Assembly: GCA_963576785.1 (NCBI GenBank)
Contig: OY756142.1
Location: 2,480,001 to 2,544,000 of the forward strand
Reading direction: 5' to 3'
Length of the DNA: 64,000 nt
Source of the DNA: Chlorophyllum brunneum
Taxonomy: Eukaryota > Basidiomycota > Agaricomycetes > Agaricales > Agaricaceae
The notes below the pieces were generated by a model. The model ran no database searches and was not told where the DNA came from. It saw only the letters and a program-made list of their open reading frames with translations. Shown here one piece after another: positions 30,633 to 42,401 of the stretch; the stretch's first letter is position 1; the number at the start of each line of letters is the position of its first letter. The position numbers were made by a program, and so were the translations under genes.

Positions 30633-30666
30633 CGCATCGCTTCTTTTTCCAGAACTCCCACCTGTC

Positions 30667-30678
30667 GATCACGTGATC
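30667..30678. promoter_or_regulatory. Palindrome GATCACGTGATC in B4 5' UTR
   Basis: This has the same 12-bp palindrome, at the same distance from the 5' end, as in B2 and B10. It is a candidate internal promoter element containing CACGTG; its role is not shown. Confidence 0.4.
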
Positions 30679-30764
30679 ACCCCTTCATCGACACTCTTAA
30701 CGTCCTACACGTCCAAGACAGTGAGCGCTCTTAGCACGGATTTCCGTACGGGCCCCTAGCCCCC

Positions 30765-32746
30765 ATGCCTACTCGCAGTTCGAGGAGGAGGACAAGCGCC
30801 CATCGCGAGGCCTCCTCAGACGACGACGACATGGCCACTGCCTTTGAGGTAGCAGCCGGTCCCCCCCCCAGGTCCACCCCAGGCCCTTACTCTCTGGGTA
30901 TCCCCCCCTACGGTAGCAGTGCCAGGGATACCTATGCCCCCGCAGTTCCCCTTCAGCAGAGGGGACACACTCCATCGCGACACGGGTCCCCAACCCCTTC
31001 TCAACCTATCCCAGCTCCTGGTGCAGAAGCCAGGGCTTCGTCCCTCCCCCCGTCTTCCCCTCCTCCCGCCTCTCCGGAGGACATGGAACAGGACGACCAG
31101 GAGGAGCCTACCGCCACCCCCCTCTCTATCCTGGGCATCAATATTAGTGCCAGAGAGGACGCCGATGCGATCCAATGGTCGCTCGAGATTGTTGCCGACT
31201 TCATGAAGACGGCGCATCTCATTCCCCAGGAGGACGCTCCGTCCTTCCGTCCCATCGCCTCTCGACTATCTGAGATAGTCCAGACGGTCGCATCCTCCCC
31301 CATGTGGCGTGAAACCTACACAGGGGTGAGTGACTCTCTCTCCCTGAGGGACTCGATTGCTTCGGCGTTTCCTGCTCTCCCAGTAGTGACTTATAGGCCC
31401 CCGGCTACCCCCACCAGGGGGTTCCGGGACCTTCTATCCTCGCCCCCCCCCAGCGCAGAGCCCCTGTGCAGGAGGAGGACGATCTTATGGACCCAGAGAA
31501 GACTCCAGTCAAACGCCCGTGCACAGACCCTAAGGGGAAGGCGCCCGTCCGACCTGTTAAGGCCCCTACAAAGCCTCAGGTCCCCTACAAGAGGCCCTCT
31601 GGACCTCCTCCCTCCACGATCGCTTCGAAGCCTAAGCCAGGACAGAAGGCTTACTCGGCTGCAGTGAAACAACCGGCCTCGTCCAAGTCTGGGGCAGAGC
31701 CGTTTTCTGCATTGAAAGCGGCCTTCCCCCATCTCTCTGCAGAGCAGCTCCTCAGCCTTCATTCGCAGGCTGAGGCTGCAAAGCAATCCCCCTCGTCGAA
31801 TGCTCACCCTAAGAAGCCAGCGTTCACGATTCCCGGACCGTCGCGAAAGCAGGTCCTAGTTTCCTATGAAGACAAGTTGAATGCCTCGGCTGGTCTCCAT
31901 ACTCTTACCCAGCAGGCCTGTAAGGCGCTGAAGGCTGGGAGAAGCTCTCTGATCATGGAAGGTGCCACGCTTGCGTACGATGGCTATTCCATGGCCACCA
32001 ACAAACTTGTCACGACCAAGGACATTGAGATCCTCAGGGTGTTGGTTGAACGTCTGTCCCCTCCAGGAGCCCCCTTCTGGATCGGACTCCCATCTTCGGT
32101 GTCGTACCTCCGTGTGGTTGACGTCCTGTATCTCAAGAACTCCGCCGCTGGAGTTCAGTGTACCCCAGCAGACGTTGAGGAGGTCCTTACCTCGTCAGTG
32201 CATGCTCCCCTTATCAGCCTGAAGGGTCCCCCTAGGCTGGTGCGCAACTCCAAGACGTCTGACTCATGTACGGCGTTTTTTGACATCTGGGACTCCATGA
32301 GGGGTACCCGAGCTCTCGGTCTTCTGAATAAGAAGATCATGTTTGGGAACAAGCAGTGCGTTATACTCTCTGCTAACCCTCGTTGTAATGAGTCGCTGTG
32401 TACCTGCTGTTACAAGTGGGGCCACGCCTCCTCCTGGTGCAAGGCCGATGGCCCGGCATGTCCCGACTGTGGTGGTGCACACTCTCGTGCCAATCACTGC
32501 ACCTTTGCTCTGTATTGTAAGGGGCAACCGAAGGCTACACCTCTGGTTCCTGCTACCCCTGTTGGTCAACCGTTCCCCTATCCTCCTCATTGTTGTAACT
32601 GCAAGAAGGAGCATCCCGCTGATTCCAGGAAGTGCGCTTTCTGGAACCACAAACACGACCGGGCCTGGCTGACAGCCTGTTATCGAGAGGTGCGTGACAG
32701 ACGTCGTCACTCTCCCATCCCCCCTCATAACCCCCCTTATGTCTAG
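30765..32746 (+). pseudogene. LINE ORF1 with one +2 frameshift
   Basis: This is family B ORF1 from the ATG at 30765 (MPTRSSRRRTSAHREASSDDDD). The frame is open to about 31420, where the G-run after CCACCA has five bases instead of three, adding 2 nt. The rest reads in another frame from there to the TAG at 32744-32746. It has a Pro/Ser-rich N-terminus, a central domain (VLVSYEDKLNASAG) and knuckles CTCCYKWGHASSWC, CPDC and CCNCKKEHPADSRKC. Apart from the G-run it is nearly the same as the intact ORF1 at 53714-55693. The run lies in a G/C homopolymer, so a sequencing error is possible. Confidence 0.9.
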
Positions 32747-35700
32747 GAACAACCTGGACTGTCTGGAGGGCGTTAGGGTCTTTAGTTTTAATGTCGTGAA
32801 ATCGTACATCTACGTTGATACACTGCTTGAGAAATTGAAGGAAGACTTTGATATTCTCTTTTTCCAAGAACCCCTGTGGAGGTTCATCTGCACCACTCCC
32901 TCGACCACTGATGTGGAAGGGGATGACGTTACTGGTGCACCTAAGCACCCTGACTGGCTTATGGTGGTGCGCCCCCCCACCCAGGGGTCCCTGCCCCAAG
33001 TGATGGCATATGTACACACTCAGCTGCAACGTCTAAGGCCATCAACAAGGAGGGACCTCGTGGATCACCCTGACATCTTGGCGCTGATGCTCTTCACTGA
33101 TGCGAAGGCCCTCAATTTCCTGAACGTCTACTCAGATGATCAGCATACTGCCATCAACTTCCTTCATGGGAAGGTTGATGCTCTCCCCCCATTCGACTTT
33201 ATGAGTGGGGACTTTAACTGTCATTCTTCGGAGTGGGACCCTGAGGTTCTGCATCATCGAACGACAGCTCATAGGCTCATGGAAATGAGCTGCGACCTGG
33301 GCCTCGATTTGGTTATGCCAACCAACCCGGGTCCAACATTTATTTCCCACAACCCAGATCTCCGCCTATCGGTGATCAATCTGGTGTTTGTCTCATCTCC
33401 CAATGCATCAAGGACCTTTCCTTATCGGGACATATCTATGCAGGGTACTTTGGATCATGTTCCACTGACTGTCTCCCTTCCCATCACCCCTGTTGATGTC
33501 GGGGTCGTCAAGTCTGTCCTACCAAGGGGCTCCGATGAAGAGGAGGCCTTTTTGGGACACGTCATCGATGAGGTGACTGATCTTTTTGGTCATCCCTCTC
33601 CAGAATCCCCGGATCAAGTGGATGCCTTGGCTTCGGCCGTGGCTGAAGCCTTCTCCGACGCATGGACACACCACTCGAAGGAGATCCGGATTACGCGCTG
33701 CACTTGTCCCTGGTGGGACAAGGCGTGTGCTACTTCCTTCTCCAGGTAGCAGGACTCTCGTAGTCGGGGTGACTGGGGGGACTTTAGGCGAGCTCGTGCA
33801 GCTGCCAAGCGCCAATTCTTCGACTCTAAGATTGAGGAAATCGCTTCCACTAACAAGCGGCCATGGGACCTTATGGAATGGGTCAAGGCACGCAAGTTAC
33901 CTCCCTGTGAGGCTATCCAGTTTAACGGACGGCCTTGTCATACTATGGACTCTCTCTGGGATGCCCTCCACTCAACGTACAACTCTGCTGCTGATTGGTG
34001 GTGTGATGCGTCTGTCCTCGACCCCCTCCCCGACCTTCCAGTCCGGGAGTGGGCCCCCTTCTTGGCGTTGGAACTCAAGGAGGCTCTGTCCTCTTGTTCT
34101 AATACGTCCTCTCCAGGTCCGGACTATGTTACATGGTCCCATCTGAAGTACATTGTCATCGATGAAGATTGCTTGACGGTGTTCCTGCGTTTGGCCAACG
34201 CCTGCCTCTCGGTGGGGCATTGGCCACGCAGTTTTAAGGAGTCGCTCTCGGTTATCATTCCGAAGCCGGGGAAGCCCTTCTACTCTACCCCCAAGGCGTT
34301 CAGGCCAATTGTCCTCCTGAACACGCTTGGTAAACTGGTTGAGAAAATGCTTTCCAACTGCATCCAGTTTGATGCCATTAAACATGACATCTTTCATCCC
34401 CACCAACTTGGAGGCATTCGCCAACGTTCCACTGAGGACACCGGGTTGTTCCTTACTCACCTAGTTTGCACTGGGTGGGCTAAAGGTCTCAAGACGAGTG
34501 TGGTTGCTTTCGACATCGCTCAGTTCTTTCCCTCTCTTAACCATGAGATGCTCATGGCTATTCTTTCCAAGCAGGGGTTCCCACTTAACGTGCGAACCTT
34601 CTTTGCTTCATATTTGGTGGGCCGTTCCACTGTTTACACATGGAACGGCTTCTCCTCTGACCCCCGAGGTGCAGATGTGGGCATCGGGCAGGGCTCTGCC
34701 ATGTCCCCCGCCCTCTCTGGCCTCTATATTGCGCCTCTCATGAAGGTTTTCGACCTGCGGATCACCTCCCCTGGGAGTACTCTGCTGTCGTATGTTGATG
34801 ACGGTACCGTCGTTGCCCAGGCTAAGACCTGGGACAAGAACTTGGATACCCTCAAGGGGGCGTACATCGTTCTCTTCAATCTTTTTGTAGCATTCGCACT
34901 TGTCATGGAGCATGACAAGTCTGAGCTCTTCCACTTCTCTAGGAAGCCTGGAGACGTCAATCCCCCCCTTGACTTGGGCTTCGGTCCATTCACAGGGGAC
35001 ACTCCTCTTCGCCCTAAGACCTATTGGAGGTACCTGGGCTTCTACTTTGATCGTGCCCTGAATTTTCAGGAACATGTTCGACATTATTCTACCAAAGCCC
35101 TCTCCACCGTGAAAGTGATGGGGATGCTGGGTAACTCCTCCCGCGGTCTGACCCCCAGGCAGAAGCGGCTCCTCTTCAGGTCATGTGTCGTGCCTATCAC
35201 GACATATGGCTTCCGTCTGTGGTATTTTGATAAGGCTCGGTGTAAGGGCCTCATCAAATTCCTAAACACTATGCAACGCAAGGCTGCATTGTGGATCACC
35301 GGCACGTTCCGCACCTCCCCATCTGGCAGCACCGAGGCCCTCGCTGGCCTCATCCCCATCCACCTCCATCTGAAGAAGTTGGCCTCAAGAGTGAACTACC
35401 GTCTCTCCACCCTCTCTGATACTCACCCTCTTCGATCCCTCCTCGATCGTCCGAACGCCAAGGGTGCCCCCCTGCACCCTCTCTCCATCTCCCTCCTGTC
35501 TGACCGTCTTGTCGGTCGGGTCAAGGGTTCCCTTATGGAAGCTGTTTCCGTGCTCCCATCCCTTACTGAACAGTTTGACCCCTGCTCTGCAGTGGCTCAG
35601 CCTGGTCACCATCTCCTGGACTGCTTTGCGGCCCAGGTCTCCTTCCACAACTCTCCTTGCTCACGTAATGAGAGAGCTGTGCATATAAGGCATCTGAACA

Positions 35701-36605
35701 GCACCCTGGACCGTGCCAATGCCAACCCTTGGGTTCTCACTGTGGCCACAGACGCCAGTCTACCACTGTGGGGGGAATTCCAGGCAGTCTCCGCTGCCCA
35801 TATCTACTGGTCAGGCCGGCATGTCTTTCAGATGAGACATGCGGCAGGTCGAGTGACGGCTCCTGATGCTGAGCTGTATGCTATCCGGATCGCAATTGGA
35901 AAGGCCACCAGCCTTCCTGATTGTGACTCCATTGTCTTGTTCACTGACTCTCTTGGCTCGGCCAAGAGAGCGGTGGACCCTTCTGTTCACTCGGGTCAGG
36001 CTCATTTGCTTGCCGTGTGCAACGCTCTCATGGAGTGGTTCGAGGGCCACCCCGAACGCTCTATTCACATCTGGCACACCTACTCTTCGGAGAAGTGGGC
36101 CATTCATGGTACCGTACACCAATACTGCACCGAACTTCAGGTCGCTGCGGGTTCCCGTCCGCAGACCTCCCTTGACTCTCTTCGTCAGAGGGCCGTCAAA
36201 TCCTGCCAGGATGCCTGGATCACTCGATTCCAGGATCCTACTTACTCGGGTAGCCAGTTTATGGCTCTCGAAGGGCATAACGGTAAGCCCCTCCAGCCCA
36301 CTTACCTCCATGGAGGTTCGTGGCTGCCTTCTGCCGCAGCAGAGTCCAACTCGCTGTCTGCCCGCATGTGTAGGGTTATACTCAACCATGCGCCTATCGG
36401 GGCCTATAGGTCTCGATTCTTCCAGGATGAACCATTTTGGTGTCCATGCAGGGCTCCCTTCGAGTCTTGTGTGCATATTCTTACCAACTGTAGTTGGTTT
36501 GACACCTCTCGGGGGTACCCTGCCACGCCGGGTGCCCTTGTCAAGTTCTTGAAAGCGAACCCCCAGGCGTTTGCTTTCCCATCCATTCCCCAGGGAATTG
36601 GATAA
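32739..36605 (+). pseudogene. LINE ORF2 (EN-RT-RNase H) with one Tyr-to-stop
   Basis: This is family B ORF2 from the ATG at 32739, overlapping ORF1 by ATGTCTAG, to the TAA at 36603-36605. One TAG at 33747-33749 (codon 337, TAC in sister copies) lies between the endonuclease and RT domains; it is a C-to-G transversion, unlike the common C-to-T stops. Otherwise the frame is open: endonuclease FFQEPLW, SGDFNCHS and LDHVPL; RT with motif A FDIAQFFPSL, GQGSAMSPALSGLY and YVDD; RNase H ATDAS, APDAELYAI, LFTDS; and the C-terminal knuckle region, where CPCGAP has become CPCRAP. It is one mutation away from a full-length frame in this ORF. Confidence 0.92.
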
Positions 36606-36991
36606 CTGGCTCAGGGTAGGTGGGTTATTGTCCAGCACCGGTGGCCCCTGGCAAAGACTTGGTGACCGTCTCGATGACCGATGAACGGACCCGGACCCTG
36701 TGGTGACTAGGTGTGGTGAAGATGCCGATAGCCACACAAATGGTGCGGTCAATTACTCTGGCAAGGGTGACCGTGGCTGGGGGACTGGGTCTTAGTAAAG
36801 GGGAGTTGGGGCTTAGCTGGGCTAGTAACTGGGTACGTCTCCACCGCCAGGCATTTACAGTGAATTAACACCTACTGACTGGGCCTGGTCTTTGGACTGG
36901 GTCGCTGGTTGGGAGACCTCCCTGCCCACTCGCCTCCTCTGGCGTCCACCCCCCTCACCCTCCGGGCTCGGGAGTAGGACGCAACTCCTCC

Positions 36992-37015
36992 TACCGTTGG
37001 TTTTGGGCAACGGTA
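36992..37015 (+). other. 3'-UTR hairpin of family B
   Basis: The arms TACCGTTG and CAACGGTA form an 8-bp stem around GTTTTGGG, about 120 nt before the oligo(A). It is conserved in B1, B6, B7 and B10; B8 has a G-U pair (CAATGGTA). It is a candidate RT recognition stem-loop, distinct from that of family A. Confidence 0.55.
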
Positions 37016-37153
37016 CTTTTGCTTGGTAGGGCATAGCTACCACTTCTCCGTAGATACCCGCTAGAGTACTCATTTGTATTCCGGCCGCGGGCTGTGTTCG
37101 AGCGCCGCATAATAAATCGGCCTTAGGCCATGATTCAAAAAAAAAAAAAAAGG

Positions 37154-37168
37154 GATGATGTCTTGCTT
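37154..37168 (+). repeat. Target-site duplication of B4, right copy
   Basis: This is an exact 15-bp repeat of 30618-30632. D ORF1 continues after it. Confidence 0.93.
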
Positions 37169-38333
37169 GTGCAAGGGACCATTCAGCATGGAGCGAATTA
37201 TACCAGTTTTCTTAGCCAGCTTCTTATTCGGGGGGGAGGAGGTGGAGAAGGTAGCATTGTACATTGCTACTACTTTCTCATATGACAATTCTGGGAACTT
37301 GCTCGCAAACTCTAGGAGTTTGAGAGGATTGCACCCAGTGGAAGCAGGAGTGGAGGTGGAGTTCTTACCCCCTTTGGCCGCAGCTGCAGCGTAGGAGGCT
37401 TTAACACCTTCCTTGGGTTTTTTGGTATTCTTCTGGGGGAACACCATATCTTTGGTGGCCTTGCCAGGCACAGGTGTGGGAGTGGGGTTTGTTACTTTCG
37501 GCCTGGTAGTAGCAGACTTCATGGCCACTGATTTGGGTTTCCGGCCCTTACACTTCTTATTATGAATGATGGCCTTGAGCTCCACCTCGGTGGTCATTTG
37601 CATGTCATCATCGGAGATGCCTGAATGAGTACATCATTGCCATCGGTGATACCTGGAGTGACAATATGCTCAATGACCTCCATGCGGACGTCGTCAGGTT
37701 TGTGCATGGGGGCTTTGAAGGCCGCGCATTGTAGGGGGGAAGTGTCTGGCTGAGGTGTTTCCTCAGCGTGGACAGTGATCTTACCAAAATTGATCCCCAT
37801 CCAACCCAGGAGATCATTCTTCTGCTCATCAACGGCAACCTTGAGCCATCCTACCTTTATCAAGGTACCCATTAAAACTGTGAAAGCTCGCCCAAATGCA
37901 AGCCCATTGTCACCGCTCATGTTATACATACTGCAGGCCTTTATCCACTTGGCCAGCCTTCCAACTTCTCTCACAGCATTATCATAGAACTCCTCCGGAC
38001 CACTGTCCTACTCCACAGTGTCTTCTTCTACTATTTCAACTTTGGGTGCCAACTCTTCTTCAACTTGGTCAGCCCAGTCCTTGTCGTCATTCTTGCCCGA
38101 ATAATAGTAGTTGCCTTCTGGCCTTACTCATTTGGATGATCAGTGGATGGTCTTTTCCACATCACTATTGAGGGGGTTTGATGGCCATGGAGGGGTTGAT
38201 GGCTCTCTGCTGAGGACCAACAGAGGAATGGTGTTGCTATAGGCTTGGTTGGTGGGAATGACAGGCCTAGACATAGATAGCATCCTAGGGAATAGGATAC
38301 CAGGAGGGGGCAGAGCCGGAGAGGCTGTGAAGA
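37154..38333 (-). pseudogene. Family D ORF1 N-terminal part, decayed
   Basis: This is the upstream part of the D gag-like ORF1. Two frames carry it: one covers 37974-37594 (GWMGINFGKITVHAEE) and one covers 37603-37154 (Lys/Thr/Pro-rich, then NPLKLLEFASKFPELSYEKVVAMY, which parallels LSALKAAFPHLSAEQLLSLH in family B). The end NGPLHKQDIIP continues at 30632. From 37975 to 38333 only short frames with stops remain (TSVLY-type breaks near 38005 and 38130), so no start codon can be chosen. The 5' end of D is not seen because B5 begins at 38334. Confidence 0.65.
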
Positions 38334-38463
38334 CATTGCTTCTTTTCCCAGAACTCCTACCTGTTGATCATGTGATCACCCCTTCATCGACACTCTTAAC
38401 GTCCTACACATCCAAGACAGTGAGCGCTCCTAGCACAGATTTCCATACAGGCCCCTAGCCCCC

Positions 38464-40215
38464 ATGCCTACTCGCAGTTTGAGGAGGAGGACAAGCGCTC
38501 ATCGCGAGGCCTCCTCAGACGACGATAACATGGCCACTGCCTTTGAGGCAGCAGCCGGTCCCCCCCCAGGTCCACCTCAGGCCCTTACTCTCTGGGTATC
38601 CCCCCCTATGGTAGCAGTGCCAGGGATACCTATGCCCCTGCAGTTCCCCTTCAGCAGAGGGGACACACTCTGTTGTGACATGGGTCCCCAACCCCCTCTT
38701 GACCTATCCCAGCTCCTGGTGCAGAAGCCAGGGCTTTGTCCCTCCCCCCATCTTCCCCTCCCCCTGCCTCCCCAGAGGATGACCGGGAGGAGCCTACCGC
38801 CACCCCCCTCTCTATTTTGGGCATTAATATTAGTGCCAGAGAGGACGCCGATGTGATCCAACGGTCACTCGAGATTGTCGCTGACTTTATGAAGACGGTA
38901 CATCTCATTCCTCAGGAGAACGCTCCGTCCTTCCGTCCCATCGCCTCTTGACTATCTGAGATAGTCCAGACGGTCGCATCCTCCCCCATGTGGCATGAAA
39001 CCTACACAGGGGCGAGTGACTCTCTCTCCTTGAGGGACTCGATTGCTTCGGCATTTCCTGCTCTCCCAGTGGTGACTTATAGGCCCCCGGCTACCCCCCT
39101 AGGGTACCAGGACCTTCTACCCTTGGCCCCCCCCAGCACAGAGCCCCTGTGCAGGAGGAGGACGATCTCATGGACCCAGAGAAGACTCCGGTCAAACACC
39201 CGTGCACGGACCCCAAGGGGAAGGCACCCATCTGACCTGTTAGGGCTCCTATGAAGCCTCAGGTCCCCTACAAGAGGCCCTCTGGACCTCCTCCCTCCAC
39301 AATCACTTCGAAGCCCAAGCCAGGACAGAAGGCTTATTCAGCTGCAGCGAAACAACCGGCCTCGGCCATGCCTGGGATAGAACTGCTCTCTGCGTTGAAA
39401 GCGGCCTTCCCCCACCTCTCTGCAGAGCAGCTCCTCAGTCTTCATTCACAAGCTGAGGCTGCAAAGCAATCTCCCTTGTCAAACGCTCGCCCTAAGAAGC
39501 CAGCGTTCACGATTCCTGGGCCATCGCGAAAGCAGGTCCTAGTTTCCTATGAAGACAAGTTGAATGCCTCGGCTGGTCTCCATACTCTTACCCAGCAGGC
39601 CTGTAAGGTGTTGAAGGCTGGGAGAAGCTCTCTGATCGTGGAAGGTGCCACGCTTGTGTACGATGGCTACTCCATGGCCACCAACAAACTCGCCACGACC
39701 AAGGATATTGAGATCCTTAGGGCATTGGTTGAACATCTGTCCCCTCCAGGAGCCCCCTTCTGGATTGGACTCCCATCTTTGGTGTCGTACCTCTGTGTGG
39801 TTGACACCCCGTATCTCAAGAACTCCGCCGCTGGAGTTCAGTGTACCCCAGCAGACGTCGAGGAGGTCCTTACCTCGTTGGTGCATGCTCCTCTTATCAG
39901 CCTGAAGGGTCCCCCTAGGCTGGTGCGTAACTCCAAGATGTCCAACTCGTGTACGGTGTTCTTCGACATCTGGGACTCCATGAGGAGTACCCGAGCTCTC
40001 AGTCTTCTAAATAAGAAGATCATGTTTGGGAACAAGCAGTGCGTTATACTCTCTGCTAACCCTCGCCGTAATGAGTCACTGTGTACCCGCTGTTACAAGT
40101 GGGGCCACGCCTCCTCCTGGTGCAAGGCCGATGGCCCTGCATGTCCCAACTGTGGTGGTGTGCACTCTCGTGCCAACCACCGTACTTTTGCTCTGTGTTG
40201 TAAGGGGCAACTGAA
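38464..40215 (+). pseudogene. LINE ORF1, several frameshifts and stops
   Basis: This is family B ORF1 from the ATG at 38464 (MPTRSLRRR). The frame changes near 38560-38740 and again near 39100-39250, and a TGA at 38949-38951 replaces CGA (Arg) of sister copies. The central domain (VLVSYEDKLNASAG) and the first knuckles (CTRCYKWGHASSWC, CPNCGG) are intact in the frame from 39251. The sequence is cut at 40215 after CCKGQ; the last part (PPHCCNCKKEHPADSRKC to the stop at 42407-42409) resumes after B6. Confidence 0.87.
40202..40215 (+). repeat. Target-site duplication of B6, left copy
   Basis: The sequence aaggggcaactgaa here and aaggggcaaccgaa at 42182-42195 differ by one C-to-T, at a CpG in the right-hand copy. 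Confidence 0.88.
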
Positions 40216-42181
40216 CTATCATGACGTATAGCTTCCGTCTGTGGTACTTTGATAAGGCTCAGTCTAAGGGCCTCCTCAAATCCCTGAACACTATGCAACA
40301 CAAGGCTGCGTTGTGGATCACTGGTGAGTTCCGCACCTCTCCCTCTGGTGATGCCGAAGCCCTTGCTGGTCTCATCCCCGTCCACCTCCATCTGAAGAAG
40401 TTGGCCTCAAGAGCGAACTACCACCTCTCCACTCTCTCCGATACTCACCCTCTTCGATCCCTCCTTGATTGTCCGAATGCTAAGGGTGTCCCCCCACACC
40501 CCCTCTCCATCTCCCTCCTGTCTGACCGTCTTGCCGGACAGGTCAAAGGTTCTCTTATGGAAGCTGTCTCCGTGCTCCCATCCCTTACTGAACAGTTTGA
40601 CCCCTGCTCTGCAGTGGCTCAGCCTGGTCACCGTCTCCTGGACCGCTTTGCGGCCCAGGTCTTCTTCCACGACTCTCCTCGCTCTCGTGACGAGAGAGCT
40701 GTACATATAAGGCATCTGAATGGCACCTTGGAACGTGCCAATGCCGATCCCCGGGTTCTCACTGTGGCCACAGATGCCAGTCTACCGCTGCGGGGGGAAT
40801 TCCAGGCAGTCTCCGCTGCCCATATCTACCAGTCAGGCCTGCGTGTCTTCCAGACGAGACATGCGGTGGGTCGGGTGATGGCTCCCGATGCTGAGCTGTA
40901 TGCTATCCGGATTGCAATTGGAAAGGCCACCGGCCTTCCTGACTGTGATTCTATTGTCTTGTTCACTGACTCCCTTGGTTCTGCCAAGAGAGCGGTGGAC
41001 CCCTCCGCTCATTCGGGTCAGGCTCATTTGCTTGCCGTGTGTAGCGCTCTTATGGAGTGGTTCGAGGGTCACTCCGAATGCTCCCTCCACATCTGGCACA
41101 CTTACTCTTTGGAGAAGTGGGCCATTCATGGTACCATACACCAGTACTGTACTGAGCTCCAGGTCGTTACGGGTTCCCGTCCACAAACCTCCCTTGATTC
41201 CCTTCATCAGAAGGTTGTCAAATCTTGCCAGGATGCCTGGATCACTCAATTCCAGGATCCTACTTACTCGGGTAGCCAGTTTATGGCTCTTGAAGGGCAT
41301 AACGGTAAGCCCCTCCAGCCCACTTACCTCCATGGAGGTTCGTGGCTGCCTTCTGCCACAGCAGAGTCCAACTCGCTATCTGCCCGCATGTGTAGGGTTA
41401 TACTCAACCATGCACCTATCGGGGCCTACCGGTCTCGGTTCTTCCAGGACGAACCATTCTGGTGTCCATGCGGGGCTCCTTTTGAGTCTCATGTGCATGT
41501 TCTTACCAACTGTAGTTGGTTTGACACCTCTAGGGGGTACCCTGCCATGCCGGGTGCCCTCGTCAAGTTCTTGAAAGTGAACCCTCAGGCGTTTGCTTTC
41601 CCATCCATTCCCCAGGGAATTGGATAACTGGCTCAGGGCAGGTGGGTTATTGTCTGGCGCCGGAGAACTCCAGTGAAAGTCCAGCGAAGACCCTCGGAGT
41701 TTTATGAACAGAGTTGTCCCCTTCGGCGACTAGGTGTGGTAAAGACGCCGATAGCCACACAAATGGTGCGGCCGATTACTCTGGCAAGGGTGACTGCGGC
41801 CGGGGGGATGACTCTCAGTAAGAAGGACTTTGGGGGCTAGTAGCTCGACCGGTAACTGGGGGTTTCCATTGCTGGGCATTTGCGGTGAACTAACACTTAC
41901 TGACTGGGCCTGGTCTCTGGACTAGGCCGCTGGTTGGGGGACCTCCCTGCCCACTCGCCTCATCTGGCGTCCACCCCCCTCGCCCTCCGGGCTTGGGAGT
42001 AGGACGCAACTCCTCCTACCGTTGGTTTTGGGCAACGGCACTTCTGCTTGGTAGGGCATAATTACCACTTCTCCGTAGATACCCACTAGAGTACTTGTTT
42101 GTATTCCGGCCGTGGGCTGTGTTCGAGCATTGCGTAATAAATCAGCCTTAGGCCATGATTCAAAAAAAAAAAAAAAAAAAA
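40216..42181 (+). mobile_element. 5'-truncated family B LINE (B6)
   Basis: This family B copy starts inside ORF2 downstream of the RT catalytic site and includes the entire 3' UTR (41628-42161, no gene) and an oligo(A) of 20 (42162-42181). A family B copy has thus inserted into another family B copy (B5 ORF1), with a 14-bp target duplication. Confidence 0.92.
40218..41627 (+). pseudogene. LINE ORF2 C-terminal fragment, open
   Basis: The open frame starts at the truncation point (reading MTYSFRLWYFDKA) and ends at the TAA at 41625-41627. It holds the RNase H (ATDAS, APDAELYAIRIAI, LFTDS) and the C-terminal knuckle CPCGAPFESHVHVLTNC. The endonuclease and RT are missing. No stop or frameshift interrupts it, so it is likely a fairly recent insertion. 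Confidence 0.87.
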
Positions 42182-42195
42182 AAGGGGCAACCGAA
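42182..42195 (+). repeat. Target-site duplication of B6, right copy
   Basis: This is the partner of 40202-40215 with one mismatch; B5 ORF1 resumes here. Confidence 0.88.
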
Positions 42196-42401
42196 TGCTA
42201 TGCCTCCGGTTCCTGCTACCCCTGCTGGTCAACCGTGCCCCCACCCTCCTCATTGTTGTAACTGCAAGAAGGAGCATCCCGCTGATTCCAGGAAGTGTGC
42301 TTTCTGGAACCACAAACACGACCGGGCCTGGCTGACAGCCCATTATCGAGAGGTGTGTGACAGACATCGTCACTCTCCCATCCCCCCTCATAACCCCCCT
42401 T

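Larger units (their letters stand above)
30635..37153 (+). mobile_element. Full-length family B LINE (B4)
   Basis: This is a complete family B element of about 6.5 kb: 5' end CATCGCTTCTTTTTCC, 5' UTR of 130 nt, ORF1, ORF2, 3' UTR (36606-37136) and oligo(A) of 17 (37137-37153). It is flanked by a perfect 15-bp target duplication and splits the D ORF1. It is very similar to the intact copy at 53585-60093, sharing specific residues such as EPLWRFICTTPS, but carries one frameshift in ORF1 and one stop in ORF2. The 3' UTR holds a hairpin (36992-37015) and no gene. Confidence 0.95.
38334..40215 (+). mobile_element. Family B LINE (B5), first piece
   Basis: This older family B copy has its 5' end CATTGCTTCTTTTCCCAG at 38334, a 5' UTR of 130 nt (the palindrome is decayed to GATCATGTGATC) and ORF1. 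It is interrupted at 40215 by the truncated B6 copy, with a 14-bp duplication (one mismatch), and continues at 42182-43032. Confidence 0.9.

Noticed and set aside
41628..42161. Possible small genes in the family B 3' UTR
   Set aside because: Short frames differ between copies and carry stops; the conserved parts are the hairpin and the terminal motifs.
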